The notes under the pieces: generated by a model
Told to the model about the DNA's origin: nothing
The model's database searches: none
Seen by the model: the letters and a program-made list of their open reading frames with translations, nothing else
Translations under genes and position numbers: made by a program
Shown: one piece after another, positions 19,401 to 28,149 of the stretch
Layout of the letters: each line of letters begins with the position of its first letter
Numbering within the stretch: position 1 is the first letter of the stretch
Origin: JACQXM01 sp964569425
GTDB lineage: Bacteria; Planctomycetota; Phycisphaerae; UBA1845
DNA: 64,000 bases
Reading direction: 5' to 3'
Assembly (NCBI GenBank): GCA_964569425.1
Contig: CAZMVD010000007.1
Span: 1-64,000 of the forward strand

Positions 19401-20922
19401 CCTGTTCAAACCCACGGAAGGGGGGGAGGGCGAAACCGCGCGGCAGTTCAGTTTCGGTGGTGCGTTTTCCGACGTCGAGTTTGCCAGCGTGGGTCAGGAA
19501 CTGCGTTTTGAAGCGGATGAGCGCACCAACACGATCATTGCGGCGGGGGCGGAAATCGACCTGCGGATGATCGAGGAACTGGTCCGCTATCTTGATGCGC
19601 AAGAGGCGGAAGACCGGATGACCGGGGTTTATCAGGCCAAGTTTCGGCCCGCGTCGGACATTGCCCAGGCGATCAAGGGGTTCAATGAGCAGGAGCAAAA
19701 CGTTTTGGGGGAGGGGGACGACATGGAGGCGCGCCTGCGGCGACAGGAGCGGCAGGTTTCGGTGGAGGCGGTGGGCGACGTGGAGAAGGGGAGTAGCAGT
19801 CTGCTTTACGGCACGAGCCGCAAGAGTTACTCACGGACGATGGAGATGATCGAGCAGATCGATCGTCCCGAGCCGCAGGTGATGATATCGGTGCTGATCG
19901 CGGAGGTCACGCTGAGTAACAACGTGGAGCTGGGCATTGAGATCGCGGGCCAGGAGCTGGACTTTTCGCGTGGGGCGGTGGTGGGTCCCAACGGCGTGAT
20001 TCAGGGCAGCGACTTCGACTGGATCAGCGGGACGGACCTGGGCGCCGCGGGCGTGGGGCTGGGTGGGTTCAACTTTACGATTACGGGGGAGGATTTCAGT
20101 TTCCTGCTTCACGCCCTGCAGGCGGACAGCCGTCTGGAGGTGCTTTCCCGCCCGATCCTTATGGTTCGCAACGGCGAGGAGGGCAAGATCACGATCGCGG
20201 ACGAGGTGCCGATTGTGGAGTCGTCGCAGCAGAGCGATACGGGATCGGTGCGGTCCAACATTACGCGGCAGGACGTGGGCATTGTGCTTACCGCCACGCC
20301 GCACATCAGCCCGGACGGTTACGTGACCATCAAATTGACGCAGGAAATCTCCAACATCAGCGGCGACACGCTGCAGCTTACCGAAGGCGTGACTTCGCCC
20401 ATATTCTCGAAGCGCGAGGTGGATACGAACGTTACGGTGCGCGACGGGGAGACGGTGATCATCGGCGGACTGATTCAGTCGCGCGATTCGCAGGGAGAGA
20501 ACAAGGTGCCGATCCTGGGCGATATTCCCTATCTGGGGGTGCTGTTTCGCTCGACCAGCGTGAGCAAGTCGCGTACGGAGTTGATGGTGGTGCTGACGGT
20601 TGACGTGCTGCGGACCGACGCCGACGTGCGCGACATGTCGGTCACGGAACGCGATCGGTTCATGTTGCCTGATAACATTCTGCAATCACCGTTCATGCAG
20701 GGGTTACGCATTCTGCCGGAGGAGTCATCCCTGGGACCGGTGTCGCCGAAGGCGCGCCCGGGTTCGCCGGCAGCGCCGCGTCCTGTTGAACAGCCGGGTT
20801 CGCCTGCTGGTCGGCCGCGCATTTACGGGCCGGCAATTTCAAGGCCGGCCGCGGCGGATACGGTGCGCGCCCCGGTGTACGGTCCGCCCGTGGTGCGTAA
20901 GGAGCCGGAGTTACTGCCCTGA
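16426..20922 (+). CDS. gspD: Type II secretion outer-membrane secretin GspD with expanded N-domain array
   Basis: 1,498 aa from the ATG at 16426, which gives a clear signal peptide ending near GSSRAQTEP; an upstream GTG (16378) is less likely. After an N-terminal linker come about 13 secretin-N-like units (for example VILQGPEEAVKTLELMIKAL and LIVSASEENFDEMVSIVDQL), where usual GspD proteins have an N0 and three. The secretin barrel domain runs from about residue 1146 (PQVMISVLIAEVTLSNNVEL) to about 1400 and includes VLSRPILMVRNGEEG, VGIVLTATPHIS, and the C-terminal signature VTVRDGETVIIGGLIQ ... VPILGDIPYLGVLFR. The protein forms the outer-membrane exit channel for the secretion system. A Pro-rich tail follows. 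At roughly twice the common length, the array would predict a longer periplasmic vestibule. Confidence 0.92.
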   Translation: MNAKRMETRSRSPRGRRMTLAAAWCIGFALTVGSSRAQTEPTPPPREQSPAGERPAQEDERRQPVHVPAAPAPDRVSELIGRLDPQTLSRLVGADIKVEFVGGQVILQGPEEAVKTLELMIKALDAEVEMPEVRVVTVSERDAKEIARTVQEALRIVLDRENQREVEQVTLTALTSNILLVSALADDIDFVLSVIDDVDSVPDPLGKIELMRFEVKNRRASDVAKELQKVFEQFQKAQGMPLDKSKLQIIPNNANNTITVTARENEREKIEALIANIDVAPTPGWGEVKLTIYPLLHSKSADLAKVIEDLLQAQARQGQAREAMEEFIFRLRISKASPTGELTELPPIDLQKPTRIIPDDGTNSLIIATVEENVVPMGELIRLLDGVPTGEAIHARLFPLRFADAETVSEALKKMFDEGKTLPEDPDGSAQDAVPGTPTGKALVYNVSVVADVRTNTIIIAGRDEQIHLAETVIGQLDQPARALKFPLRLVPLDYADATRVGQLLTELFTKRLEAAEATNAGKAAVERERVFLSVDIRSNSLIVSASEENFDEMVSIVDQLDSRPTKLFDQIRLVLCNRISAVDVKTKIDELWKRKAELRRTQELLEDLPVVVADERSNALVVAASLEDYEEIKRLVDALEAQPLIDDTQLFKLQYADANLLADMLDKLFDGIASASETFKKPTLLPDVRTNAIVVAATRDAMERAADLIRRLDVEAGPQSAQIKAYPLNYGSAAKMAPRMQKLFDARAEGQDAARSTPIVILAEESSNTLVSSASRDDHDVIAELLGVLDKPSNIARQFEIFPLKRGKAARVAEKLEQLFATQVEGGSGRADAIAVQADERTNAIIVWASPSEMLNIGEVIARLDTATPAVEMMVKVIQLKQALAQDFATLLEETLVGEGGGGDDERAVIVSFLEKDAQGREIERKLLKQDIKIKPDPRTNSLMVFAPADSMSMLEAMIVDFDRIRPIRSELRLFPLINSDAKTMVEKLTNLFKPTEGGEGETARQFSFGGAFSDVEFASVGQELRFEADERTNTIIAAGAEIDLRMIEELVRYLDAQEAEDRMTGVYQAKFRPASDIAQAIKGFNEQEQNVLGEGDDMEARLRRQERQVSVEAVGDVEKGSSSLLYGTSRKSYSRTMEMIEQIDRPEPQVMISVLIAEVTLSNNVELGIEIAGQELDFSRGAVVGPNGVIQGSDFDWISGTDLGAAGVGLGGFNFTITGEDFSFLLHALQADSRLEVLSRPILMVRNGEEGKITIADEVPIVESSQQSDTGSVRSNITRQDVGIVLTATPHISPDGYVTIKLTQEISNISGDTLQLTEGVTSPIFSKREVDTNVTVRDGETVIIGGLIQSRDSQGENKVPILGDIPYLGVLFRSTSVSKSRTELMVVLTVDVLRTDADVRDMSVTERDRFMLPDNILQSPFMQGLRILPEESSLGPVSPKARPGSPAAPRPVEQPGSPAGRPRIYGPAISRPAAADTVRAPVYGPPVVRKEPELLP

Positions 20923-21005
20923 TTGCGGCGCGGCAACTGCTTTGTTCCGATGCGCCCCCGGGCGCGTGCTTCGGGTTATCGGGGAATCGGGGGCACAGGC
21001 GGCGC

Positions 21006-21584
21006 ATGAACTGGTCCGACACCATGAAGTTGGGACATCGTCGTATTGGGCTGCTGGTCGGGGTCGCTGCGGGTTTGTTGTTGTCGACAGCCTGCGTCTC
21101 TTCGGACCCTGCGCGCGGCAAGTCCGGGGGGGCCGAGAGCCGGTCGCGCGCTTCGCGATCTTCGCGGCACGCGGATTTGCCGGTGCGTCAGGTGGTCTGC
21201 ATTTATGAACAGCGCCCGTGGTTAAACCTCGATGCATCGGGCGACCGAGACCCCGAAGGTCTGCGATACCGTGCCTTTCTCGATGCCGGCGCGACGCGCG
21301 GCGAATTGCGGAACGGGATGTTCCACGTCGAGCTGTATGTGGTCGAGCGGGATGCCACCGGGGCGATCGCCCGAAGATTGGTCAGTGACTGGCACTTTCC
21401 CACCGAGGAGGTCAACACGGTTAATTCCGGGCTGCTGGGGCGCGGTTACCATATACAGCTTCGGTGGGCCACGAAGGCGGTTGCCGGCAAGGAGATCGAG
21501 ATTATTACGGTCTTCGAGGATAGCGAGGGGCGAAAGACCCGTTCGGGCACCAAGCGTCTCAGGGTTCCCAGGTATACCTCCTGA
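21006..21584 (+). CDS. Small lipoprotein of unknown function
   Basis: 192 aa. A lipoprotein signal peptide (LLVGVAAGLLLSTAC) puts the lipidated Cys at about residue 30; the next in-frame ATG at 21024 would also serve. The mature part has a Ser/Arg-rich linker and a single beta-rich domain with VVCIYEQRPWLNLDASGD and WHFPTEEVNTVNSGLLGRGY. The family is not recognised. It lies 83 bases after gspD and its stop overlaps the ATG of the next lipoprotein (TGATG). Location suggests an accessory role with the secretin or outer membrane, but this is only inferred from context. Confidence 0.7.
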   Translation: MNWSDTMKLGHRRIGLLVGVAAGLLLSTACVSSDPARGKSGGAESRSRASRSSRHADLPVRQVVCIYEQRPWLNLDASGDRDPEGLRYRAFLDAGATRGELRNGMFHVELYVVERDATGAIARRLVSDWHFPTEEVNTVNSGLLGRGYHIQLRWATKAVAGKEIEIITVFEDSEGRKTRSGTKRLRVPRYTS

Positions 21585-22441
21585 TGTCGGTGCGGCGCGA
21601 TGTTGCCGAGTTTCCGCGCACGGCGCCGGCAACTCTTGGCGTGCTGATCTGGCTGCTGTTCGTGGCGGTTTCGTGCCATCGACCGCCCGAAGCCGTGGAA
21701 GCGCCATTGCCGGGATTGGGTGCGACGGCAGGCGGCCCATTGTTGTCGCCGGCCGGAACGGTGCGCGAGGTGCGCCGCCACCTCGCGGAGGACCGCCTGA
21801 CGGAAGTTGAGAGGTTTCTGCTGCCCGGACAGCGCGGTGAAGTGATGGCGCTGCTTCGGGCGGTTCGAGGCGTGGCGGGCTCCAACGAATCGCTGCAATC
21901 GGCGGTTCGGGAGCGCATGGGTCGCGCTGCCGCGCGGCGGGTTGATCGTTCGCAGGTCGTCAATGCGGTGGGCGTTTTTTCGCGTGACGTGGCGGTGATC
22001 GATGAGCGCACCGACAATGGAACGGCGGTGGTGACGATCCAGGTTGCCGGCCGCCTGCCCCTTGAACCGGTCCGCCTGGTTCGCACGCCGCCGGGGTGGC
22101 TGATTCAGACGGATGCGCCCGTTGCCGGCCTGGCGGATGAGCTTCGTGCGCTGGGCAAAGTTCTGCAGGATTTGGCGCGCATGGTGCAAGACACAGAGAT
22201 GACAGTCGAAGAACTGGAGCGTGAGCTGCGAGTGCGCGAGGCGGCGGTGGGCCGCCGCATTGCCACGTTGCTGGCGTCGCCCCCGTCGCCCCGTCCCAAA
22301 TCCCCGGGACAATCTGGTCTCTGGTCGGCCCCATGCGGTTTCGCTAGCGGGAGCGGGATTTCGCCGATAAAATGGCATTGGGCTCTGCCGTGTCGGCAAG
22401 CCATTTGCTGCCATGCTGGTTGCACGGGAGACCCTTATTGA
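21584..22441 (+). CDS. Hypothetical lipoprotein with coiled-coil segment
   Basis: 285 aa. The N-terminus has a hydrophobic segment ending at LLFVAVSC, a lipobox-like site at about residue 31. The middle holds a helical region (VREVRRHLAEDRLTEVERFL) and a small beta domain (TAVVTIQVAGRLPLEPVRLV, then TPPGWLIQTD), suggestive of a lipoprotein with a compact fold. A predicted coiled coil (about residues 180-225, EMTVEELERELRVREAAVG) precedes a Cys-containing tail. Its TGA stop overlaps the TTG start of rnd (TTGA), and its start overlaps the preceding lipoprotein stop, so the three genes are probably translated together. Function unknown. Confidence 0.6.
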   Translation: MSVRRDVAEFPRTAPATLGVLIWLLFVAVSCHRPPEAVEAPLPGLGATAGGPLLSPAGTVREVRRHLAEDRLTEVERFLLPGQRGEVMALLRAVRGVAGSNESLQSAVRERMGRAAARRVDRSQVVNAVGVFSRDVAVIDERTDNGTAVVTIQVAGRLPLEPVRLVRTPPGWLIQTDAPVAGLADELRALGKVLQDLARMVQDTEMTVEELERELRVREAAVGRRIATLLASPPSPRPKSPGQSGLWSAPCGFASGSGISPIKWHWALPCRQAICCHAGCTGDPY

Positions 22442-23655
22442 CCCGCCGTGCCCTACCACCCGACCTGACCCTTATTGAGCGCCAGGAGGAAGTCGATGCC
22501 TTGAGCGCGCGGTGCCGGCGCGAGGGGCGCTTTGCCTTCGACACCGAGTTTGTGATGGAGGACCGCTACGAGTCGGAGGTCTGTCTGATCCAGTTGGCCG
22601 TTCAGGGCACTGTGGCGTTGATCGATCCGTTTCTCAAACTGGACCTGGCGCCGATCTGGGACATGGTCTGCGATCCGCAGGTGCAGGCAGTGGCCCACGC
22701 CGGTCAGGAGGACCTGGCCTTGTGCGTGCAGCACACGGGCCGTGTGCCGCACAACGTGTTCGACGTGCAGATCGCGGCGGGGCTGGCGGGCCTGGACTAT
22801 CCGATGAGTCTTCAGCGGTTGGTGCAGAGCACGCTGCACGTTCGCCTGCACAAGTCCAAGACGTTGACCAATTGGCGGAAGCGTCCGCTGACCGGAGAGC
22901 AGGTTCGGTATGCGGCCGAGGATGTATCGTATCTGCTGGGGGTGCAGGACGAACTGGTCAAGCGGCTTACCCGCCTTGAGCGGCGGGACTGGGCGCAGGA
23001 GGAATTCCGCCGCTTCGAGGACATGACGGTTTACCGACGGGCGGAAGTCGACAAGGTACAGCGCATCAAGGGGGCGGGCTCGCTGAAGGGACAGCAGCTA
23101 TCGGTGTTGCATCGTTTGTGGGCGTGGCGCGAGGAAGTCGCCCTGCGCATGAACCGTCCGGCGCGCATCGCTTTGAAGGATCATCTGATGGTGGAGATTG
23201 CGCGGCAGAGCCTGACCTCGTTCGCGGATATCCGAGACCTGCGCGGGGTCAACCTCAGCGATCGCGACGTGCATGCGCTGTGCGGGGTGGTCAAGGAGGC
23301 GCTGACCATCCCCGAAGAGGCATGGCCCAAGTCCAAGCCGCACGACGTGGAGACGCCCTGGGAATCGTCGCTGATCGCGCTCTGTACGGCGGTGATCCGC
23401 AGTTACTGCCTCGACCATGATCTGGCGTATTCGCTCGTGGCGACTCAGCGGTCGATCAAGGAGTTGATACGCCATCGCACGCAGGGCAAGCCGGCGCAGG
23501 AAAGCGACGTGGAACTCCTTTGCGGCTGGCGCCGGGAGACGGTGGGCGCGATGCTTGACGACGTGCTCGCAGGTCGTCGTGCGGTGCGCGTGGCGCCGGT
23601 CAATGGCGAACCAACCGTCCACGTGACGGTCGCGGAGCGCGGCGCGGGCGTGTGA
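22438..23655 (+). CDS. rnd: Ribonuclease D
   Basis: 405 aa. The DEDDy 3'-5' exonuclease domain is intact: FAFDTEFVMED (Exo I, D and E), AHAGQEDLAL (Exo II, D) and RYAAEDVSYLL (Exo III, Y and D). An HRDC-like helical region follows (VLHRLWAWREEVALRMNRPA). The enzyme trims 3' ends of tRNA precursors and other small RNAs. I chose the TTG at 22438 because a GGGAG ribosome-binding site lies seven bases upstream and the codon overlaps the preceding TGA. A longer frame from ATG 22372 would add non-conserved residues. Confidence 0.9.
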   Translation: MTRRALPPDLTLIERQEEVDALSARCRREGRFAFDTEFVMEDRYESEVCLIQLAVQGTVALIDPFLKLDLAPIWDMVCDPQVQAVAHAGQEDLALCVQHTGRVPHNVFDVQIAAGLAGLDYPMSLQRLVQSTLHVRLHKSKTLTNWRKRPLTGEQVRYAAEDVSYLLGVQDELVKRLTRLERRDWAQEEFRRFEDMTVYRRAEVDKVQRIKGAGSLKGQQLSVLHRLWAWREEVALRMNRPARIALKDHLMVEIARQSLTSFADIRDLRGVNLSDRDVHALCGVVKEALTIPEEAWPKSKPHDVETPWESSLIALCTAVIRSYCLDHDLAYSLVATQRSIKELIRHRTQGKPAQESDVELLCGWRRETVGAMLDDVLAGRRAVRVAPVNGEPTVHVTVAERGAGV

Positions 23656-23683
23656 TCAAACCGTTTGGGTGTGGTCGGCCGGA

Positions 23684-24436
23684 TTACTCTTTGGCCAGGG
23701 CGGCGACCACTTCATCGCTCATGTCGCTGTTGGAATAGACGGCGTCTACGTCGTCGTGATCTTCGAGCGCGTCGAGGAGTCGCATGACTTTGCGCGCGTC
23801 TTCGACATTGAGCGAGATGGAGGTGGAGGAGACCATGGAGAGGTCGGCGGATTCGGTTTCGATTTCCGCATTGTTGATGGCCTGGCGGACGCGTTCGAAG
23901 GACTCCGGGGTGCAGGTGATTTCGTGAATGTGCGCGGAGGAGGCGACGTCGTCGGCTCCGGCTTCGAGTGCCAGCTCCATGATACGATCTTCGCTCACTT
24001 TGTCGGCCGGGACGACGATGACGCCGCGCTGGCTGAACAGGTAGGCGACGCAGTTGGGAGAGCCGAGGTTTCCGCCGGCGCGTTCGAAGATCTTCTTGAT
24101 TTCGCCGGCGGTGCGGTTTCGGTTGTCGGTCATGGCGCGGCACATGACGGCCACGCCGCCGGGTCCGTAGCCTTCGTAGATGATGTCCTCATAGGTTTCG
24201 CCGGCCAGTTCGCCGGTACCCTTCTTGATGGCTTTTTCGATGGTGTCCTTGGGCATGTTTTCGGCTTTGGCCTTGTCGATGGCCAGGCGAAGTCGAGGGT
24301 TGTCGGTGGGGTTGCCGCCGCCCATTTTGGCGCAGACGGTGATGGCGCGGGAGAGTTTGCTCCAGGCTTTGCCGCGTTTGGCGTCGAGGGCGGCCTTTTT
24401 ATGCTTGATCGTCGACCATTTGGAGTGACCGGACAC
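23684..24436 (-). CDS. yebC: YebC/PmpR family protein
   Basis: 250 aa, full length for the family. It begins MSGHSKWSTIKHKKAALDAK, the family signature, and contains NPRLRLAIDKAKAENMPKDT and YEGYGPGGVAVMCRAMTDNR in the usual places. Members act either as transcriptional regulators or, as shown for several bacteria, as translation factors that help ribosomes at difficult motifs such as polyproline. The latter would suit a window with many Pro-rich proteins, though that is inference. It converges with rnd, 28 bases apart, and follows the TPR lipoprotein gene in the same direction after 158 bases. Confidence 0.95.
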   Translation of the reverse strand: MSGHSKWSTIKHKKAALDAKRGKAWSKLSRAITVCAKMGGGNPTDNPRLRLAIDKAKAENMPKDTIEKAIKKGTGELAGETYEDIIYEGYGPGGVAVMCRAMTDNRNRTAGEIKKIFERAGGNLGSPNCVAYLFSQRGVIVVPADKVSEDRIMELALEAGADDVASSAHIHEITCTPESFERVRQAINNAEIETESADLSMVSSTSISLNVEDARKVMRLLDALEDHDDVDAVYSNSDMSDEVVAALAKE

Positions 24437-24594
24437 GTTATTCTGCTCCTGGCGTTTCCGCAGTCTGTCGGGCGTTACCCCGCGTTGGTATTTTCTGGCA
24501 CTGACGGGTGGAAGCTATGGTCATTATCGATATCCGGAGGACCGGCGCGGGTTGGTGACCCGCGGCGCATGGCGTTTCGCGAAGCGCTGGGCGG

Positions 24595-27500
24595 CTATTG
24601 CGGGGCCGGCGGCGTGTCCGGCGGCGCGGGCGTTTTTTCCTCCGCCAGGGGGGCGACGGGCGGATCAGCGCTGCCGCCGGCTTTTTCGATTTTCTCCGGC
24701 GTCACATCGCGCACGCGGACGATATCGGCGGCACGAACTTCGTCTTTGGGAAGTTCGTTCACGTGGCGCACCGCGGCGCGCCAGTGTTGGAGCGCTTCCT
24801 CGCGTTCGCCGAGGCGCCAGCAGGCGTCGCCCAGGTGATCGAGCACCACTGGATCCTTGAACGATCGCTCGCGCGCCGCGCGGAGGAGCCATTTTTTGGC
24901 TTCTGCGAACTCACCCTTCTTGTACAACAACCATCCGTAGGTGTCGAGATAGGCTCCTTCGCGCGGGGCGCGGGACACGGCGTAGCGGATCATACGTTCG
25001 GCATCGGCCATGCGCATGCCACGGTCGATCCAGCCGTAGGCCACGTCGTTGTTGAGTCCGACATTGTCCGGTCGCAGGGCGTGGGCCTGGGCCATGGCTT
25101 CGGTGGAGCGGAGGTCTTCTCCCTGCGCCTGGTAGCAGAAGGCGAGCGACAGGTGGAGGCGAAGGCGGGTGTCGGGATCCTGGGCGGTTTCGAGCCAGGT
25201 GAGGAGCATTTGCTCGGCATCGCGGAAGTGGCCGGCTTGTACGTGCGCCTGAGCCAGTTCGAGCCGCAACGCCATGAGCCGCTCGGCCAACGAATCCATG
25301 GTATAGGGTTCATTGGGCTGCCTGGCGAGGTCGGCGTCCCCCGGGGGTTCGAGGTGGGGGTTGGCGCGATCGCTGAGTCGCTGCAAGTGGGCGACCACCT
25401 GGTCGATCAGGGTTTCAATGAAGTCGACGGCGGCGTCAAAGCGACCGGCCAGCCGAAGGCGGACGGAGAGCAGATCCTGGAAAGTTTCGCGGTGGGGCGT
25501 GAGCAGCAGGGCATTGCGAATCAACTCGGTGATGTCGTCAATGCGCTGGGTTCCTTCCAGGGCGAAGACGAGCAGTGCGACGGGCTGATGATTGTCCGGA
25601 TCTTCGGCGAGCCAGTCGAGGGCGATCTGCGCGGCGCGTTCGCGGCGGTCGGCGGCGACGAGCGCCTGCACCAGGTCGCTGCGCGGGCGGGTGTCGGCCG
25701 GATCGTCGCGGAGGAATCCTTCAAGGATGGCGACGACCTCGTCGTGCCGCTCCGCCTGTGTGAGCAGTTCCGCCAGGCGCGCCATCCAGGCCCGTTTGTC
25801 GCTGGTGGCTTCTTCGGCCCAGCGGCGCACCAGGGCGATGGCTTCTTCGAGCTGATCGGCGAGGCGCAGGGAATCGGCCCAGCGCAAGCGGTAGCGGGTG
25901 CGGACGGCGGGGTCGAGGTCGGCGCGTTCCGCCAGTTCACGTGACATGTTGATGGCACTATCGTAATCCTGGACCGTCCAGTAGAGTTCGATGAGACCGA
26001 GGCGCCAGGCGTTGCGGTTGGGTCGCCGCGGCAGCAGGTTCTTGAGCCGTTCGATCGCTTCTTCGTGGCGCAACAACCCCTGGGCGGCCGTGATCACCCC
26101 CAGCGCCGCCTCTTCGTTGTCGGGCTCCAGTTCCGCCGCCCGGCGAAAAGCCTCGTACCTGTCGGCGACCTCGGTGACCTGGTCGTAGCTGTCGGCGACG
26201 GCGAGCCAGGTGGCGGCATCGGGACGACTTTCGTTCATGGCGGCCAGCAGGGCGGCGCGATAGGTGGGGGGGTCGATGCGCGGATACTGATCGAGAAACG
26301 CGACCGCCCGCGCCCGCGTGGTGGGGGTGACGGCGTTTTTGCGCAGCTCCTCGAACTGCTGAACTGCCGCGTCGTTTTTTCCTTCGCGCAGGTAGAGGTA
26401 GGCGAGCAATTCCCGCGCTTCTTCGTGGGCGGGCGCTTCGCCGAGGAGGGCGCGAAGCTGCCGTTGAGCGAGGAGCAGGCGTTCCGACCGCTGGTAGAGT
26501 CGGGCGAGCGCGAACATGGCCTGGGTGTTGTCGCGCTGCCGCTGGATGGCCGCTTTGTAATGCAACTCGGCCGGCTCAAACTGGTCGAGCCGTTCGTACG
26601 CAGCCCCAAGGATCAGTTCGAGCCGCGGATCATCGACGATGTCCGGCTCGGTGCGCGCTGCGGTGCGGAGCGCATCGGTCAAGCGATTGGTGCGCACATA
26701 TACGTCGCCGAGCATGGCCCGCGCGGGGACTAGGGCGCCGTCGGTTTCCACGGCGCGCCGGAGCCAACGCTCCGCGGCATCCCAATGACCGGCACGCCAG
26801 GCGAGTCGGCCGCGCAGGTAGGAGGCGGTTGCCGATTCCGGCACGGGGGCGGGCTCGGTCAGCGCAGCGACCACACTGGGGGAAGTTGCGAGTTCGTTGA
26901 TTCGGTGCTCGAACAAGTCCATCTGTGCGGGCTGCGCGGCGATGCCCGCAGCGCAATGCTCGAGTGCCGCCGCCGCATCATTGCGTTTCAACGTCAGATC
27001 GACCAGGTGGAGTCGGACCTGAGGCGATTCGCCTTCCTGGGCGAGGTGTTCCTGCAGGACGCGCTCCGCTTCTTGGCCTCGGCCTGCGTCGACCAGGGCA
27101 TCGGACAATCGCAGCAGCAGGCCGGTCTGCCCGGGATGCGCCTCGCGAAGCCGGCGCAGATCGGTCAAGAGTCCTTCAGGGTCTGCCAGCCGCCGGTGGA
27201 TTTCTGCGAACAGGTCCAATACTTCGTCGTTCACAGTGCCCATGGCACGGGCCACGGCGAGGGCCTGGGGGGCCTGATCGGCGGCCAGCAGGAGTTGTGC
27301 ATAGCGCAGATTCAGGTCCACCTTCTTCGGGTCGGCCGTTGCGGCCGGCGCCAACACCTCCGCCGCTTCCGCCGGTCGACCGAGTTTCTCCAGCAGGTCC
27401 GCACGTGCCAGTGCGATCGCCGCGCCCTGGCTCCGCCGCAGTGTGCCCAGTTCTCCGGTTGTTGATTCAGTGCTGACGGCGCTTTGTTCGAACGCGTCGT

Positions 27501-28149
27501 ATGCCGCGAGCGCCGCGGTCAGGTATCCTTCGGCGGCCAGAGCCTGGGCCAGGGCGTACTGGGAGAGGGCCATGATCTCGTCGTGGCGTTCGTCGCCACG
27601 GCTGAGCAGCGCGCGGCGAAAGGCGGCAATGGCGCCGTTGCGGTCGCCGGCCGCCGACAGGACGCGCCCGTGCAGGTAATGAGCCTGGGCGTCGTCGGGT
27701 TTGAGTTCGAGCGTTCGGGTGGCGTGGCTTCGGGCGCGTTCCAGGTTTCCCGCCTGCCAATGCAATTGGGCGAGGGTGCGATGGATGGCGGGGTGATTGG
27801 GGTCGTAGCGCAGGGCCTTTTCGAGTTCGAGGGCCGCTTCGGTGAAGCGCTGCTCCGCGATTAGTTTCTGCGCGACGGCGACCTGGGCGGCGGCCCGTTC
27901 GGAGAGTGGCTTGGGGGCCGCGGAGGGTGTGGGGGCCGAGACGGCGGGCTCGATGCTTTCCAGGGGCAGGTAGGCGCGCCGGGCATCCACGCCCGGCGCC
28001 AGGGGGGGCGACCCCGCGGGGGGGGCGGTTCGCGAACCGGTGGCGCAGCCCGCACTGCACGCCAGCATTCCCATGACTATCAGAATGAGCGCAGCGCAAG
28101 CCGCTAGATGCCCGCGTGAAGGAAGGTGGATTGCCGAGGTTGGTGTCAT
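24595..28149 (-). CDS. Very large TPR-repeat lipoprotein
   Basis: 1,184 aa. The signal peptide ends in ILIVMGMLACSAGC, giving a lipobox Cys. Nearly the whole mature protein is tetratricopeptide repeats, for example FTEAALELEKALRYDPNHPA, ERARSHATRTLELKPDDAQA and the late set ending VLDHLGDACWRLGEREEALQ. A charged Pro-rich tail closes it. TPR arrays are protein-binding scaffolds. Since two PEP-CTERM proteins occur elsewhere in the window, it could be related to the TPR lipoproteins seen in exosortase systems, but no direct evidence links them. It starts one base after the end of the HhH-GPD-like gene, so it is probably in the nusA-infB transcription unit. Confidence 0.85.
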   Translation of the reverse strand: MTPTSAIHLPSRGHLAACAALILIVMGMLACSAGCATGSRTAPPAGSPPLAPGVDARRAYLPLESIEPAVSAPTPSAAPKPLSERAAAQVAVAQKLIAEQRFTEAALELEKALRYDPNHPAIHRTLAQLHWQAGNLERARSHATRTLELKPDDAQAHYLHGRVLSAAGDRNGAIAAFRRALLSRGDERHDEIMALSQYALAQALAAEGYLTAALAAYDAFEQSAVSTESTTGELGTLRRSQGAAIALARADLLEKLGRPAEAAEVLAPAATADPKKVDLNLRYAQLLLAADQAPQALAVARAMGTVNDEVLDLFAEIHRRLADPEGLLTDLRRLREAHPGQTGLLLRLSDALVDAGRGQEAERVLQEHLAQEGESPQVRLHLVDLTLKRNDAAAALEHCAAGIAAQPAQMDLFEHRINELATSPSVVAALTEPAPVPESATASYLRGRLAWRAGHWDAAERWLRRAVETDGALVPARAMLGDVYVRTNRLTDALRTAARTEPDIVDDPRLELILGAAYERLDQFEPAELHYKAAIQRQRDNTQAMFALARLYQRSERLLLAQRQLRALLGEAPAHEEARELLAYLYLREGKNDAAVQQFEELRKNAVTPTTRARAVAFLDQYPRIDPPTYRAALLAAMNESRPDAATWLAVADSYDQVTEVADRYEAFRRAAELEPDNEEAALGVITAAQGLLRHEEAIERLKNLLPRRPNRNAWRLGLIELYWTVQDYDSAINMSRELAERADLDPAVRTRYRLRWADSLRLADQLEEAIALVRRWAEEATSDKRAWMARLAELLTQAERHDEVVAILEGFLRDDPADTRPRSDLVQALVAADRRERAAQIALDWLAEDPDNHQPVALLVFALEGTQRIDDITELIRNALLLTPHRETFQDLLSVRLRLAGRFDAAVDFIETLIDQVVAHLQRLSDRANPHLEPPGDADLARQPNEPYTMDSLAERLMALRLELAQAHVQAGHFRDAEQMLLTWLETAQDPDTRLRLHLSLAFCYQAQGEDLRSTEAMAQAHALRPDNVGLNNDVAYGWIDRGMRMADAERMIRYAVSRAPREGAYLDTYGWLLYKKGEFAEAKKWLLRAARERSFKDPVVLDHLGDACWRLGEREEALQHWRAAVRHVNELPKDEVRAADIVRVRDVTPEKIEKAGGSADPPVAPLAEEKTPAPPDTPPAPQ

